From contig OX638130.1 in the NCBI GenBank assembly GCA_951804985.1, positions 36,439,394 through 36,503,393 of the forward strand: a stretch of 64,000 bases of DNA, written 5' to 3'. Origin of the DNA: Dryomyza anilis. Taxonomy: Eukaryota > Arthropoda > Insecta > Diptera > Dryomyzidae. Every line of letters starts with the position of its first letter. The first letter of the stretch is position 1. Below, one piece after another: positions 48,901 to 60,044 of the stretch. The notes under the pieces are model-generated. The model was not told the DNA's origin. It saw nothing but the letters and a program-made list of their open reading frames with translations, and did no database searches. The position numbers and the translations under genes are program-made.

Positions 48901-49856
48901 GTGTGATTCCACGTCAGATCAAACAGACGTTTGGCAGCGCAATCTTACAAATTATTGAAATTTTGTAGGATTTGTAGGACTGACTGTATAAAATAGACTC
49001 AGGTGATAATTTTAAAAAAATGTTCCAAGGTCACTACGGTTATCGAGTTAGGAAAATAATTACATATTCACAATCGTCAGATAATTACCTTTCATTTGAG
49101 TATCTATATGTTAATATATGTAGGTGTACAAGTTTTTCGATTTTTCTAGGGTCCAACCGCATTATAATTTATATATTTATTTTACTTTTGAATCCAAACA
49201 GAGGGGAGAAAAAAAATATTTCACTTCGGCTGGTAAAGTAAAGTTTAGTCTAAAGATATATATTTACGATTGGTCTTTTTTTAGTTTAATGCCATTACAA
49301 AGAAACTAATAACAACATTTTATAAAAGAAATATCATATGAAAATGTGTACTTTATAAAACATTTTTATTGACAACTTAGGAACGAGCCCGAACACCACT
49401 CCGAAATTTTTACAGTGTGTTAGCAAAAGGATACTCTTTAACATATATTTTTTAAAAAATTTTAAAAAAGGGAGTTATTGAGAGATAATTCTATTTTAAT
49501 AATATTATGATTATTATCTACATATGGTCACCTTAATATTAAATATTTTAATATTAAATATTTTAATATTTCCACTTTTGCTCATTTTTATAACATTTAC
49601 ATGGCCGTTTAAATGATTTCGGTAAATAACCTATTTCCTAAGTTACAGTAAGTTAAGCTAGCGCTACTATGTGCATTTTTTGTGAATTTTTCATATTTCA
49701 AGGACTCATAACTCTGAGACCACTGCAGTTAGGAAAATGAAATTTTGCATTTATCTTAAGTTTAAGTCATAAAACCATCCTACAAAATTTCATTAATTTC
49801 TAAGATGGTACTGTCAAAATTTTAAAATTGTCAGTTGATTTGACGTGGAATAACCC
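48901..49856. mobile_element. TIR element G, ~956 bp
   Basis: Left end GTGTGATTCCACGTCAGATC; right end, read inward, GGGTTATTCCACGTCAAATC. ATAT on both sides may be a duplication, though the left side is a TA run. The interior is AT-rich and non-coding, with ATTTTAATATTAAATATTTT palindromes near 49540. Superfamily not determined. Confidence 0.65.
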
Positions 49857-51050
49857 ATATGCTATTTTTATATCAATATTTTTTTTTTAGTTTAAAAAAT
49901 ACATGTAGAATTGAGACCCACGACGTTTGAATACAAACACAAAATATTTTCTATTTTCTATAAGATAGAAAATAATAAAAAAAATATTTAGTCCCTTATC
50001 ATGTATCTTTTTTTATCGTCTCGTTTTCAGTCCCCTTCGTCTAAAATTGGTGTAACATATTTAAAACGTTTCGTTCGTTTCGCTCTTTGATTCGGTTCAA
50101 TATTTTTGTTTTGCCAACCATTTTTCTTATATACAAAAATTTCTTTTTTTTTTTACCTTCGCGTATGATTTATACGAAACAACTCCCAAAACAAGCGTAC
50201 ACAACGTTTCGTTTGATACATGAATTAAAAATTGTAGTTTTTCGCGTTTTTCAACCAATTTGGAAACGAATTGTTGCCGATATCGTTGTTACCGGGAAAT
50301 AAAGATTCAGGAGGGTTAATCTAATAAATTGGCGCCCGTTCGAGCTTAATGGCTGCCATGTTAAACTGTCTCCTAATATTTTAAAAATTCTGTCACCCAA
50401 ATTCATTCGTTAAAGGTCACTAAGTTTTGTCTAATTTCTAAAGTATCGCCTGTCCATTATTCTCCGATGTCTTTCATCAACCCTATACTCATTTTGGTGT
50501 AGTTAGAGATAAAATGTAAATATTTAATATACATTATTTTAAACATTTCAGATATGTCCAAATCTTTGAAACCACAACATCTGGAACACAACATCTGTAA
50601 TGTAGTTAAAATAAATGAAGATGTTGTAATGTATCTTCATATTTCGGACGTATTAAAAAAGACAAAATGAAGTTATTTTCAATACAAATGTATTAAAAAT
50701 TGTATATAAATGCAGTCAAATTATGCAGTTAATTGCATACAAAATAACTATATCAATGAAGTAAAAACGATTACATTTCTGTATGGACGTAAATCAAATA
50801 CATATGTATTTATTTTAAAGACATTTTTCTTCTACTAGCTGGACATGTGCACAGCTTCACCGGTGCACATTGGTCTCAGTGTATGGAAAGGGCGCGCATC
50901 GATGTTTTTTGTATGTAACTTTTGAACTAAAAAAGATTTGGAAAAAAGAAAAATTGGACACTTCAGGGAATATATATATTTGAGTTTTAAACTTGTTCCA
51001 TGAGTACCCAACATGTAATTGAAAGGCAGAGTTGACTGATTCATTGATAT
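49857..51050. other. AT-rich DNA with a possible primer-site remnant
   Basis: No gene recognised. TTGGCGCCCGTTCGAGC at about 50329 resembles a retroviral primer-binding site (TGGCGCCC) but no matching LTR pair, gag or polypurine tract was seen nearby. It is recorded as a weak signal only. Confidence 0.3.
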
Positions 51051-51059
51051 GAAAAATAT

Positions 51060-51645
51060 ATATACAAAAAATAGAAATTCCTAGTTTTTCAACAAAATAT
51101 CATTGAATTATATTAATTTATATAATTTTCTTATTTCTGGCATAATCAGTTACATTTTGTTCATTAATTAAGGAATTACTGAACAAAATGTGAAATACGA
51201 CTAAAATTCCCATTATAAAAAACCTGGAAATAATGAAAAAAAAATGTGGGCGGGTCACGCCCATTTTTGGAAGAAATATTTTTAGGTAAATTCTAACAAT
51301 AAGTTTTAAATGCTGTTATTATATCTTCGGTATTTTTCGAGTTATAGGTTCCTAAAGTGTTATATAAAAGCATCTTGTATGGGAGGTCGGCGTGTCCGTT
51401 GAACGATTTGGTTCATTTCCATACTCAAAACCATTTCTTTGATAGAACATACTGAAACAAAAATTCATCAGATTCCGACTAGTATTGCTCAAGTTACCGT
51501 GTAACAGATATACAGACGGGTAGACAGACAGACTGACATGGCTAAACGGACTCGGGTCGTGATGCTGATCAAGAAAATGTATATTTTTCCATAAAGGCAC
51601 GTATCCTATGTAGCGGTACCATATCTGCATAAACTTACCTCCTAT
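51060..51645 (-). mobile_element. mini-me-like repeat, subfamily 3
   Basis: Minus-strand copy containing GACTCGGGTCGTGATGCTGATC, a short GACA tract, GGGAGGTCGGCGTGTCCGTTG and GGTAAATTCTAACAATAAG. The far end (AAAAATAGAAATTCCTAG) matches 13703-13730 inverted. It forms one composite with 51646-52445. Confidence 0.7.
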
Positions 51646-52084
51646 TTACATAGTAATAGTTACATCTTATTTACAAAAAAGTTTTTTTCGAAATATTTCA
51701 TAATTTGGTACTTTTGCCTTCGAATGTCGAACTTAAAAATTAAAATTGTTAGTAATTTTTTAAAATGAATAAAAAATAAATGATTTTAGCTATAATATGT
51801 GAAAATTTCAATGTAATAACTTATCAAGAAGTAATTTAAATTAAATTTTAAAAAAAGTATTAAAAAAAAAATTAAAATTAACAAAAAAATCAAAAAAGAG
51901 CCCACTTTGGACTGATATCCTTTTGAAAATAATACATATAAAACAATTCATTTAATGGTTTTCTATTCACTAGGATGTTATTTTTATAATTGCAAAAAAA
52001 ATAATTCAAATTGACGACATTTTTGTTTCGCCACAAATGTGCGCCTTCGATCCACTGTGAAACGCTATTAGTTTTATAATATTG
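51646..52084 (-). repeat. Spacer block shared with 12.8 and 59.5 kb
   Basis: Reverse complement of the 59470-59900 block (landmarks: GAGCCCACTTTGGACTGATA, TTCACTAGGATGT, CGATCCACTGTGAAACGC). It links two mini-me copies in the same order as at 59.2-60.0 kb, so the composite moved or was duplicated as a unit. Confidence 0.7.
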
Positions 52085-52445
52085 AAGAAATATTTTTAGG
52101 TAAATTCTAACAATACGTTTCTAATTTTGTAATTGTATCTTCAGTACTTTTCGAGTTATAAGTTCCTAAAGAGTTATATAAAAGTATCTTGCGTGGGAGG
52201 TAGGCGTGTCCGTTGAACGATTTGACTCATTTCCGCACTCAAAACCATTTTTTGGGTAAAACATATTGGAACAAAATTTTCTTGTATTCCGACTAGTATT
52301 TCTCAAGTTACCGTGTAACAGATAGACAGACGTATAGACAGACAGACTGACATGGCTACACGGACTCGGGTCGTGATGTTGATCAAGGATACATATACTT
52401 TTCTTTAAAGGCCACGCATCCTAAGGAGCGTTACCATATCTGCAC
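52085..52445 (-). mobile_element. mini-me-like repeat, subfamily 3, second copy
   Basis: AATATTTTTAGGTAAATTCT at the left and GGCCACGCATCCTAAGGAGC, GTTACCATATCTGCAC at the right, with a short GACA tract. It is a closer relative of 13385-13700 and of 53611-53687 plus 59197-59470 than of 51060-51645. Confidence 0.75.
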
Positions 52446-52446
52446 A

Positions 52447-52830
52447 AAAAAATCTGTGTCCAGATTTTAGTTTTTGCAAAAACTCAAAAAGAAATTTGTA
52501 TTACCAAAAAAGTGTATCGAGAGAGTAATATATCACAATTCTCTAAGCTCTCTTAAAAAACATTTTAATATTACTTAGTTCGCAATGTATTTGCTGTCAA
52601 TATTCCGAAAAAAATGTTTTAAACTTTATCTTACTGGAAATTTTCGGAATATTTTTTAAAATTTGTTATGAAATATTTTTTGAAAACTTTATTTAAATGA
52701 ATGGTTGATAAAGAAATATTTTTCGTGACGAATATGAAGTTTACCATATACTAGTTTAAACTAATTTATTTGCATCGTTTAAAAATATTTTATCAAATGA
52801 CATACACGTATGACATAACTTATTTAATGT
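52447..52830 (+). repeat. Repeat X, left copy
   Basis: 52447-52680 (TCTGTGTCCAGAT, TTTTTGCAAAAACTC, TTGTATTACCAAAAAAGTGT, CTTATCTTACTGGAAATTTTC) is the reverse complement of 61678-61895. The similarity resumes around TTTTTCGTGACGAATAT (52719), matching 61267. The right copy has about 350 bp of extra DNA between the two blocks. Confidence 0.75.
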
Positions 52831-52969
52831 AAACGAAACATTTTTTAAAATTATTAAAATCTTTTTTCAAAAATTTTACATATCCAATTTCTGACGACGT
52901 ATATCCCATTATTTTAAAAAATTGATGTAAAAATAAAAAAAAATCAAAAAATGTTGAAACATGTAAAAA

Positions 52970-53540
52970 AATAAATGTGGGTGGATCACGCCCACTTTTA
53001 AAACATATGTAGAGATTTAAGGCTAATATTTCATAATTTTGTTTTCAATAATTTGCGAATATGAAAAGCTATAAAAAAGCGAGAAGTCATAAAAAAATAA
53101 AATGTGGGCGTATCACGCCCATTTTTGGATCACATATTTTTAGCTGAATTCTAACAATATGTTTTAAATTTTATAAATATATCTTGAATACTTTTCAAGT
53201 TATTGGTTCATAAAGAGTTATATAAAAATGATTTGTATGGGAGGTGGGCGTGTCCGTTGACCAATTTGGCTCATTTCCATTGACAAAACTAACTTTTGGC
53301 TAAAAAGTATTGAAACGAAATTTCATCGCATTCTAAGCAGTATTTCTCAAGTTATCGTGTATACGGACAGCAAGACAGAGAGACGGACAGACAGACGGAC
53401 ATGGCTAAACGGACTCGGGTGGTGATGCTGATCAAGAATATATATACTTTTCCATACCGGACACGCCTCCTAAGGGGCGTTACAATATATGCACAAAGTT
53501 AATATACCCTGTACCTCATAGGTGTAGGGTATAAAAACAT
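52970..53540 (-). mobile_element. INE-1/mini-me-like repeat, subfamily 1, truncated
   Basis: Ends CCTCATAGGTGTAGGGTATAAAA and carries CGCCTCCTAAGGGGCGTTAC plus a short GACA/GCAAGACA array. The part equivalent to the last quarter of 9219-10053 is missing. Confidence 0.8.
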
Positions 53541-53687
53541 GGGCCCGGAACGCCCCGGAGAGATAAAAAATGCCGATTTGAAAAAAAATATACAAATTTA
53601 TACTTTTATTATACCCTACACCTCACGTTTGTGCAGTTATGGTAACGCTCCTTAGGATGCGTGGTCTTTAAAGAAAAGTATATGTAT
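53541..53687 (+). mobile_element. mini-me subfamily 3, 5' part, split by retrotransposon
   Basis: GGGCCCGGAACGCCCCGG and TTATACCCTACACCTCACG lead to AAAGAAAAGTATATGTAT, where the LTR starts. The sequence resumes with GTATCCTTGATCAACATC at 59197, as in the unbroken copy at 13385. Confidence 0.85.
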
Positions 53688-54186
53688 TGTTACGAAAAGA
53701 GGAAATTTGCTCCACTGTGCAAGCAATCAACAATAATAAATGAGACGCAAGACAATTCAGCGCACTAAGCAATGTGTTAGAAAGAGATGGAAGATCAGCA
53801 CATTAAAACACATGAGTGCGAATGAGATGCCAATAGCATGCGTCATTCACGAAACGAGTAGAAGGTTCTCGAAACAAGTCGAAGCTTGTCGAAACGTGTC
53901 GAACTGATGCCTGCAGTATATAAGGCCGCGCATCTGAGGCACTGTACAACAGTTGTGATTTAATAGTGAACTAGTGCGTCTCGTGAGTGAACATTGTAAA
54001 GATTGTAGTAATTCAGCAGTTGATATAAGTGATTATTCTTTAAGTTGTTATTTAAATTAATAAAGTTAATTAATACTAGTTGAAATAATACTAGTTAAAA
54101 CCAAATATAAGTGCGTTTTTATTTTGTACACAATCCAGCAATACGAACTCGTAGAACAGTTTTCCGTAGAATGAATTTTCGTAACA
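53688..54186 (+). mobile_element. 5' LTR, SAP-Gag element
   Basis: TGTTACGAAAAGAGG to TTTTCGTAACA. It lacks about 40 bp present in the 3' LTR at about 58759-58799, a deletion between two GAGATGGAAGATCA-like words. Confidence 0.95.
53917..53924 (+). promoter_or_regulatory. LTR TATA box
   Basis: TATATAAG in CTGCAGTATATAAGGCCGC is kept in every LTR of the family in this window (for example near 4197, 22194, 27820 and 58929), about 250 bp from the LTR start, so it is the likely core promoter. Confidence 0.75.
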
Positions 54187-54187
54187 T

Positions 54188-54205
54188 TGGTGTCAGAAGT
54201 GGGAT
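54188..54205 (+). other. Primer-binding site
   Basis: TGGTGTCAGAAGTGGGAT, one base after the LTR. It is complementary to a tRNA ending ATCCCACTTCTGACACCA, of tRNA-Leu type (inferred). Confidence 0.8.
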
Positions 54206-54216
54206 TGTGATACAAA

Positions 54217-55693
54217 ATGGTTAAATTCGATCAACTTAAAGTCGACCAGCTAAAGAAGGAGCTGTCGATTCGTAATCTTGCAACTGCTGGTACGAAAGTA
54301 GAGCTGCAGAAGCGCCAAATGGAAGAATTGGAGGCCCAAGGCATTCTTCTCGCGGAGCACGAATTTGAAATTGAAACTGCAGCATCGTCATCGAAAAATC
54401 TGGACACAGAGGAGAAAGTACAGACCCAAGTTTTTGATATGAGCCAGTTGATCGGAGCTATGCAGCAACAGTTTCAGATAATGGCTCAAGAAAATTCCAA
54501 ACAGCTTCAAGAAAATGCCAACAAAATGGAACAAAAGCTTCAAGAAAATTCAAAACAATTTCAAGAAAATGCGAACAAAATGGAACAAAAGCTTCAAGAA
54601 AATTCAAAACAATTTCAAGAAAATTCCAATCAGCTCAAAGCAGAGCTTCTAGAGAATTCCAACAAACATCAAATAGTAATGGAGGAAAAGATGCAGGAAC
54701 ATTCGAAGCAACTTCTGGAAGTTTCTAATACATTCCATGAAAAAGTAAAGGTGCTTGAGGCACATGTAAATGACATGGAAGTGAGCGTAGACGATAAGAT
54801 TCAAAGATTGGAAAATAACGTTGATGAGAAATATCATGGAATCGACAAAAAGCTACAGAAAATTCAAAAGGACTTCGATATATTGCAGTTAAATGGACCC
54901 ACACAGCATTTTGTTAGTGGTACGAGACTAAAGTCACCGATTTACGATGGAACTACAGCGTTCAACATTTTCAAGCTGCAATTTGAGACCACGGCTGTAA
55001 GTAATCGATGGAATAATGAGGACAGCGTAGCCGCACTTATCGTGGCGCTTAAAGGAGGCGCAGCCGAAGTATTGCAGACTGTTCCAGAAAGTGATCGAAA
55101 CAGTTATTTAGCGGTTATGGCTGCACTGCAGCGAAAATATGGCAGTGATCACATGAAACAGATACACCGAATGGAGCTGAAGGGCAGAATGCAATGAAAT
55201 GGCGAAACATTGCAGGCGTATGCAGCGGACGTCGAGAGGCTTGCGCATTTGTCGTATTCAGATTCAGCAAGTGATTTCATAGAAAAGTGCAAAATCGAAG
55301 TGTTTGTTGATGGCATACGCGATCAGGAGACAAAACGTGCAACAGTGATTGCGCCCAAGGTAACATTTACGGAAACGGTTACCATCGCTCTAATACAGGA
55401 GACAGCAAATGCGTTGTGCCGATCGGCCCCGAAGGCGCGTAGAATTGATGTGGAGAACGATGATTTATTTCAAGTAGTGTGCCAAGCAGTGAAAGCATGC
55501 GTTAAAACCGAACACAGCCAACAAAGATACCCAATTCAAAGGTAAATGTTACAACTGTGATACATATGGGCATATGGCACGTGACTGTCGTAAAAAACGC
55601 AAGCGCTCAATAAATCAATCTGCAGATGAACCCAGACATGAAGAAAGACAGGATCATGTCCAAAATAGCGTAAATTTTAGTCAAGCTTTAAAC
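54217..55693 (+). pseudogene. gag: gag, SAP domain plus coiled coil
   Basis: ATG at 54217. Residues 5-40 form a SAP-like DNA-binding motif (LKVDQLKKELSIRNLATAGT, KVELQKR). Residues ~80-215 are a glutamine- and lysine-rich coiled coil that includes an 18-residue tandem repeat (QENSKQFQENANKMEQKL) in two to three copies. The central Gag domain begins at about 235 (SPIYDGTTAFNIFKLQFE). A TGA at 55195-55197 interrupts; the same frame resumes to 55545 (GETLQAYAADVERLAHL). The single zinc knuckle CYNCDTYGHMARDC (55547-55588) lies in another frame, so there is also a frame shift. Gag packages the RNA; a SAP module suggests contact with chromatin or AT-rich DNA (inference). Confidence 0.85.
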
Positions 55694-55694
55694 T

Positions 55695-58622
55695 AAAACG
55701 AGTCAGATCTGCGGGGCACGATCTGACTCCCATAACCGATTGCCCCAGAATCTCCATTTCACAAATTGCTCGAAAGCCAAATAGCTTAACTGTCGAAGGA
55801 GTCATTGATTGTACAGCATATATGGTAACATTGGATACGGGAGCTTCACACTCTATAATAAGAAGTAACCTTATTAAGGACGTAGTAGAGCCACTTATAG
55901 GAATAAGATTGCAAACAGCTACAGGCGAAGAGGCCCCTATCAGAGGAAAGATTACCAAGGAAATCACGATTGGTACTACGACAGTTAAGCATGATTTTAT
56001 AGTTGCGGAAATAGTAGACGAAATAATACTTGGCATGGACTTCATGATAAGGAACGGTTTCACACTAGATCTAACAAGAAAAATTTTGAGTTATGCCAAC
56101 ACAGAGATCCAACTAAACATTGATTGTGACCAGAGCCCGAAAATTAAACAAGTTATCGCTCACAAAAATAGAAAAATACCACCTAATTCAGAAGCAATTG
56201 TTTGGGCGAAATTAAATGGAGATTGTGGGATAAGCAAGTTGTGGGTTATAGAAGCGAATGTTGAGCAAATGAGCAGAAGTAATATTGTTGTAGGAAGAAC
56301 ATTAGTAGAAGCGACAGAGGACAAAGTTGTTCCAATAAGAGTTCTCAACATGGAAAACTCGTCCAAATTAATTAAAAAGGGAACAGTGATAGGCCAGTGT
56401 CAAGAGGCATCAGCGATTATAAATTGTGAGTCAAATCCATCAAGGGACTACGGCACATCGCAAATAAACAAACAATCTACTCACAGGTTTATAAATGAGT
56501 GGACGAAGGATTTGGGTGCGGGTCTACAACTTAGCCCAAAGAAATGCTCACTTTTCAAGAAAGAAGTCAAGTATCTGGGTCATCGAGTTACCACGGAAGA
56601 AGTGCATACCGATGAAGATAAAATAGTTGCAGTAAATGAGTGGCCCAGACCGCAAAACCTACATGACCTACGAAGTTTCTTGGGGCTATGTACATACTAC
56701 AGGCGATTTGTTCCAGGTTTTGCCAATGTTGCTAGCAGTCTTCACGAATTGGCAGGAAAGAACCGCGCATTTCAATGGGGTGATGATCAAGAAAGGGCGT
56801 TTTTGAAATTAAAAGACCTACTGTGCTCGGCACCAATTCTTGCGTATCCAATTCCACGTGAGAAATTTATACTTGATACGGATGCAAGTGGATACGGAAT
56901 AGGCGGAGTTCTCTCGCAAGTAATCAATGGGCAGGAAAAAGTGATCGCATACTACAGTAAAACATTGTCCAAGCCCGAGCGAAATTACTGTGTCACCAGG
57001 AGGGAGCTTCTTGCTGTAATTGAAAGTGTGAAAAATTTCCATAAGTATCTGTAAGGACAACAGTTTCACTTAAGAACCGATCACGCAGCACTACGATGGT
57101 TACTTCAGTTCAAAGATCCGGAAGGCCAAATTGCGCGTTGGATAGAACGATTACAGAGCTACGATTTCTCAATCGAACATCGTAAAGGAGGAAATCATGG
57201 AAATGCAGATGCTCTGTCACGACGCCCATGTAAACTAGAATGCAGACATTGTTCAAGAGCTGAAGCAAAAGAAAACATAATTGACATTCGTTTGCTAAAT
57301 GTTTTGCCCGATGAAAAATGGACTCCGGAACAAATTCAAATTGATCAAAAGAGTGATCCCGACCTCACAAAAATCATGATGTTCAAGGAACAGCAAAGAA
57401 AACCATCATGGGAAGATATAGCTGCCGACAGTGCCATAACTAAAGCTTACTGGGCACAGTGGCAGAGCTTAAAGCTACAAGATGGTTGCTTATATCGTGT
57501 ATGGAAAAATGAAGATGGCACATCCGCTCGAAGTTTGATTGTTGTTCCCAAGTCAAAAATAAAAGAGATATTAGCGGAATACCATGGTGGATCTAGTGGT
57601 GGTCATTTGGGCATTAATAAAACGGTCGAGAAGGTAAAGAAACGTTTTTATTGGATTGGATTCCAAGAGTCAGTCGCCGATTGGATTCGCAGTTGTCCGC
57701 AATGTGTACCAGCAAAAGGACCAACAGTCTGAAGTCGCGGCAGGATGCATCAGTACAACGTGGGAGCACCATTCGAGCGTATTGCCATGTATGTCGCCGG
57801 GCCGTTTCCAATCAGTGATGCGGGTAATAAGTATGTCCTTGTCGTCATTGACTATTTCAGCAAGTGGCCTGAAGTGTATCCCATGCCGAATCAAGAAGCC
57901 ACAACAGTTGCGGATGCATTAGTTAACAACTGGGTAAGCCGTTTTGGAGTACCGTTGGAATTGCATTCAGATCAAGGAAGAAATTTTGAGTCTGCTTTAA
58001 AGAAGTATGCAAAGTCCTCAACATACACAAAACACGAACAACGCCTTTGCACCCGCAATCAGACGGCATGGTGGAGAGATTCAATCGGACTTTGGAAGAG
58101 TATCTCAGAAAAGTGGTTGATAAAAATCAAAAAGATTGGGATACACACATACCACTATTCCTCATGGCTTATCAAACGGCGATTCATGATACCACAGCAG
58201 CTTCACCATCTAAAATTGTTTTTGGAACAGACTTAAGATTACCTGCGGATTTAAAGTTTGGTGCGAGTCCTTCAGCTCGAATTCCTGTACACAATTATGT
58301 TTTCAGAAAAAGTGAAGAAATGAACGAAGTGCATCAGTTTGTAAGACAGCGTACACAATTTGCGAGTGATAAGATGAAGGCCAGATACGACTTGCGCACA
58401 AATTCAGAGGGATTTACAGAAGGACAACTTGTTTTGTTCTATAACCCACAAAGGAAGAAAGGCTTATCCCCTAAGCTACAAACACACTGGGAAGGACCAT
58501 ACAAGATAATTAAAAGAATTAACGATGTCGTGTATCGGATTCAGAATACTGCAGGCGTTAGACGGAAAATGAAAGTGGTACATTTAGAAAGGTTGGCGCC
58601 GTATATAGAGAGAGAGGATTAA
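55695..58622 (+). pseudogene. pol: pol with RT deletion, stops and shifts
   Basis: Protease is present (YMVTLDTGASHSII, catalytic Asp at 55834-55836). At about 56490 the sequence jumps from a pre-RT spacer (THRFINEW) to the RT thumb (QLSPKKCSLFKKEVKYLGHR), so the fingers and palm with the YxDD site are deleted. RNase H begins FILDTDASGYGIGGVLSQ and is cut by a TAA at 57052. The integrase has a complete HHCC finger (YHGGSSGGHLG, CPQC), a TGA at 57730, Tyr instead of the first catalytic Asp (TAT at 57790-57792; a sister copy near 5929 keeps Asp), the second Asp in LHSDQGRNF, a frame shift near 58010, then the Glu in MVERFNRTLEEYL and an intact C-terminal domain (LSPKLQTHWEGPYKI). Not functional. 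Confidence 0.9.
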
Positions 58623-58644
58623 TATATGTTTAGGTGTCTGATTT

Positions 58645-58657
58645 AGGTGGAGGGCAG
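58645..58657 (+). other. Polypurine tract
   Basis: AGGTGGAGGGCAG directly before the 3' LTR. Confidence 0.85.
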
Positions 58658-59196
58658 TGTTACGAAAAGAGGTAATTTGCTCCACTGTGCAAGCAATCAA
58701 CAATAATAAATGAGACGCAAGACAATTCAGCGGACTAAGCAATGTGTTAGAAAGAGACGGAAGATCATTCAGCGCACTATGAAATGTGCGAGAAAGAGAT
58801 GGAAGATCAGCACATTAAAACACATGAGTGCGAATGAGATGCCAATAGCATGCGTCATTCACGAAACGAGTAGAAGGTTCTCGAAAAAGTCGAAGCTTGT
58901 CGAAACGTGTCGAACTGATGCCTGCAGTATATAAGGCCGCGCATCTGAGGCACTGTACAACAGTTGTGATTTAATAGTGAACTAGTGCGTCTCGTGAGTG
59001 AACATTGTAAAGATTGTAGTAATTCAGCAGTTGATATAAGTGATTATTCTTTAAGTTGTTATTTAAATTAATAAAGTTAATTAATACTAGTTGAAATAAT
59101 ACTAGTTAAAACCAAATATAAGTGCGTTTTTATTTTGTACACAATCCAGCGATACGAACTCGTAGAACAGTTTTCCGTAGACTGAATTTCGTAACA
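58658..59196 (+). mobile_element. 3' LTR, SAP-Gag element
   Basis: 539 bp, TGTTACGAAAAGAGG to GAATTTCGTAACA, followed by the GTAT duplication. The longest LTR of the family here and the best reference for the fragments. Confidence 0.95.
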
Positions 59197-59470
59197 GTAT
59201 CCTTGATCAACATCACGTCTGTCTATCTGTTACACGGTAACTTGAGAAATACTAGTCGGAATACGATAAAATTTTGTTCCAATATGTTTTACCCAAAAAA
59301 TGGTTTTGAGTGCGGAAATGAGTCAAATCGTTCAACGGACACGCCCACCTCCCACGCAAGATACTTTTATATAACTCTTTAGGAACTTATAACTCGAAAA
59401 GTACTGAAGATACAATTACAAAATTTGAAACGTATTGTTAGAATTTACCTAAAAATATTTCTTCAATATT
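59197..59470 (+). mobile_element. mini-me subfamily 3, 3' part
   Basis: Continuation of 53541-53687 across the retrotransposon: GTATCCTTGATCAACATCAC, a very short GTCT tract, CCCACCTCCCACGCAAGATA and the GAATTTACCTAAAAATATTT end. Confidence 0.85.
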
Positions 59471-59914
59471 ATAAAACTAATAGCGTTTCACAGTGGTTCG
59501 AAGGCGCACATTTGTGGCGAAACAAAAATGTCGTCAATTTGAATTATTTTTTTTTGCAATTATAAAATAGACATCCTAGTGAATAGAAAACCATTAAATG
59601 AATTGTTTTATATGTATTATTTTTAAAAGGATATCAGTCCAAAGTGGGTTCTTTTTTGATTTTTTTGTTAATTTTAATTTTTTTTTTAATACTTTTTTTA
59701 AAATTTAATTTAAATTACTTCTTGTTAAGTTATTACATTGAAATTTTCACATATTATAGCTAAAATCATTTATTTTTTATTCATTTTAAAAAATTACTAA
59801 CAATTTTAATTTTTAAGTTCGACATTCCAAGGCAAAAGTACCAAATTATGAAATATTTCGAAAAAAAATTTTTGGTAAATAGGATGCAACTATTACTATG
59901 TAAATAGGTGGTAC
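59471..59914 (+). repeat. Spacer block shared with 12.8 and 51.7 kb
   Basis: GCGTTTCACAGTGGTTCGAA, ATAGACATCCTAGTGAATAG, AAGGATATCAGTCCAAAGTG and TTACTTCTTGTTAAGTTATT recur in order in the other two places. Non-coding. Confidence 0.75.
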
Positions 59915-60040
59915 AGAGTATATTAAGTTTATGTAGATATGGTAACGCTACATAGGATACGTGCCTTTATGTAAAAGTATACATATTCTTGATCAGCATC
60001 ACAACCCGAGTTTGTTTAGCCATGTCAGTCTGTCTGTTTT
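59915..60040 (+). mobile_element. mini-me-like 5' fragment
   Basis: GGTAACGCTACATAGGATAC, TATTCTTGATCAGCATCACA and GCCATGTCAGTCTGTCTG; stops where the inverted element at 60045 begins. It corresponds to the inner end of 51060-51645. Confidence 0.7.
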
Positions 60041-60044
60041 GAAG

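Larger units (their letters stand above)
53688..59196 (+). mobile_element. Ty3/gypsy LTR retrotransposon with SAP-domain Gag, 5.5 kb
   Basis: Full insertion with 4-bp duplication GTAT (53684-53687, 59197-59200) in a mini-me. LTRs of 499 and 539 bp differ by one 40-bp deletion and fewer than ten substitutions, so it is fairly young. A primer site, gag, protease, RNase H, integrase and polypurine tract are present in order, but most of the RT is deleted and several stops and shifts exist. Related LTRs or fragments lie at 3140, 3953, 6139, 21949 and 27551. Confidence 0.95.

Noticed and set aside
50329..50346. Possible primer-binding site of another retrotransposon (TTGGCGCCCGTTCGAGC)
   Set aside because: No LTR end, gag, or matching second LTR found around it; short chance similarity cannot be excluded.
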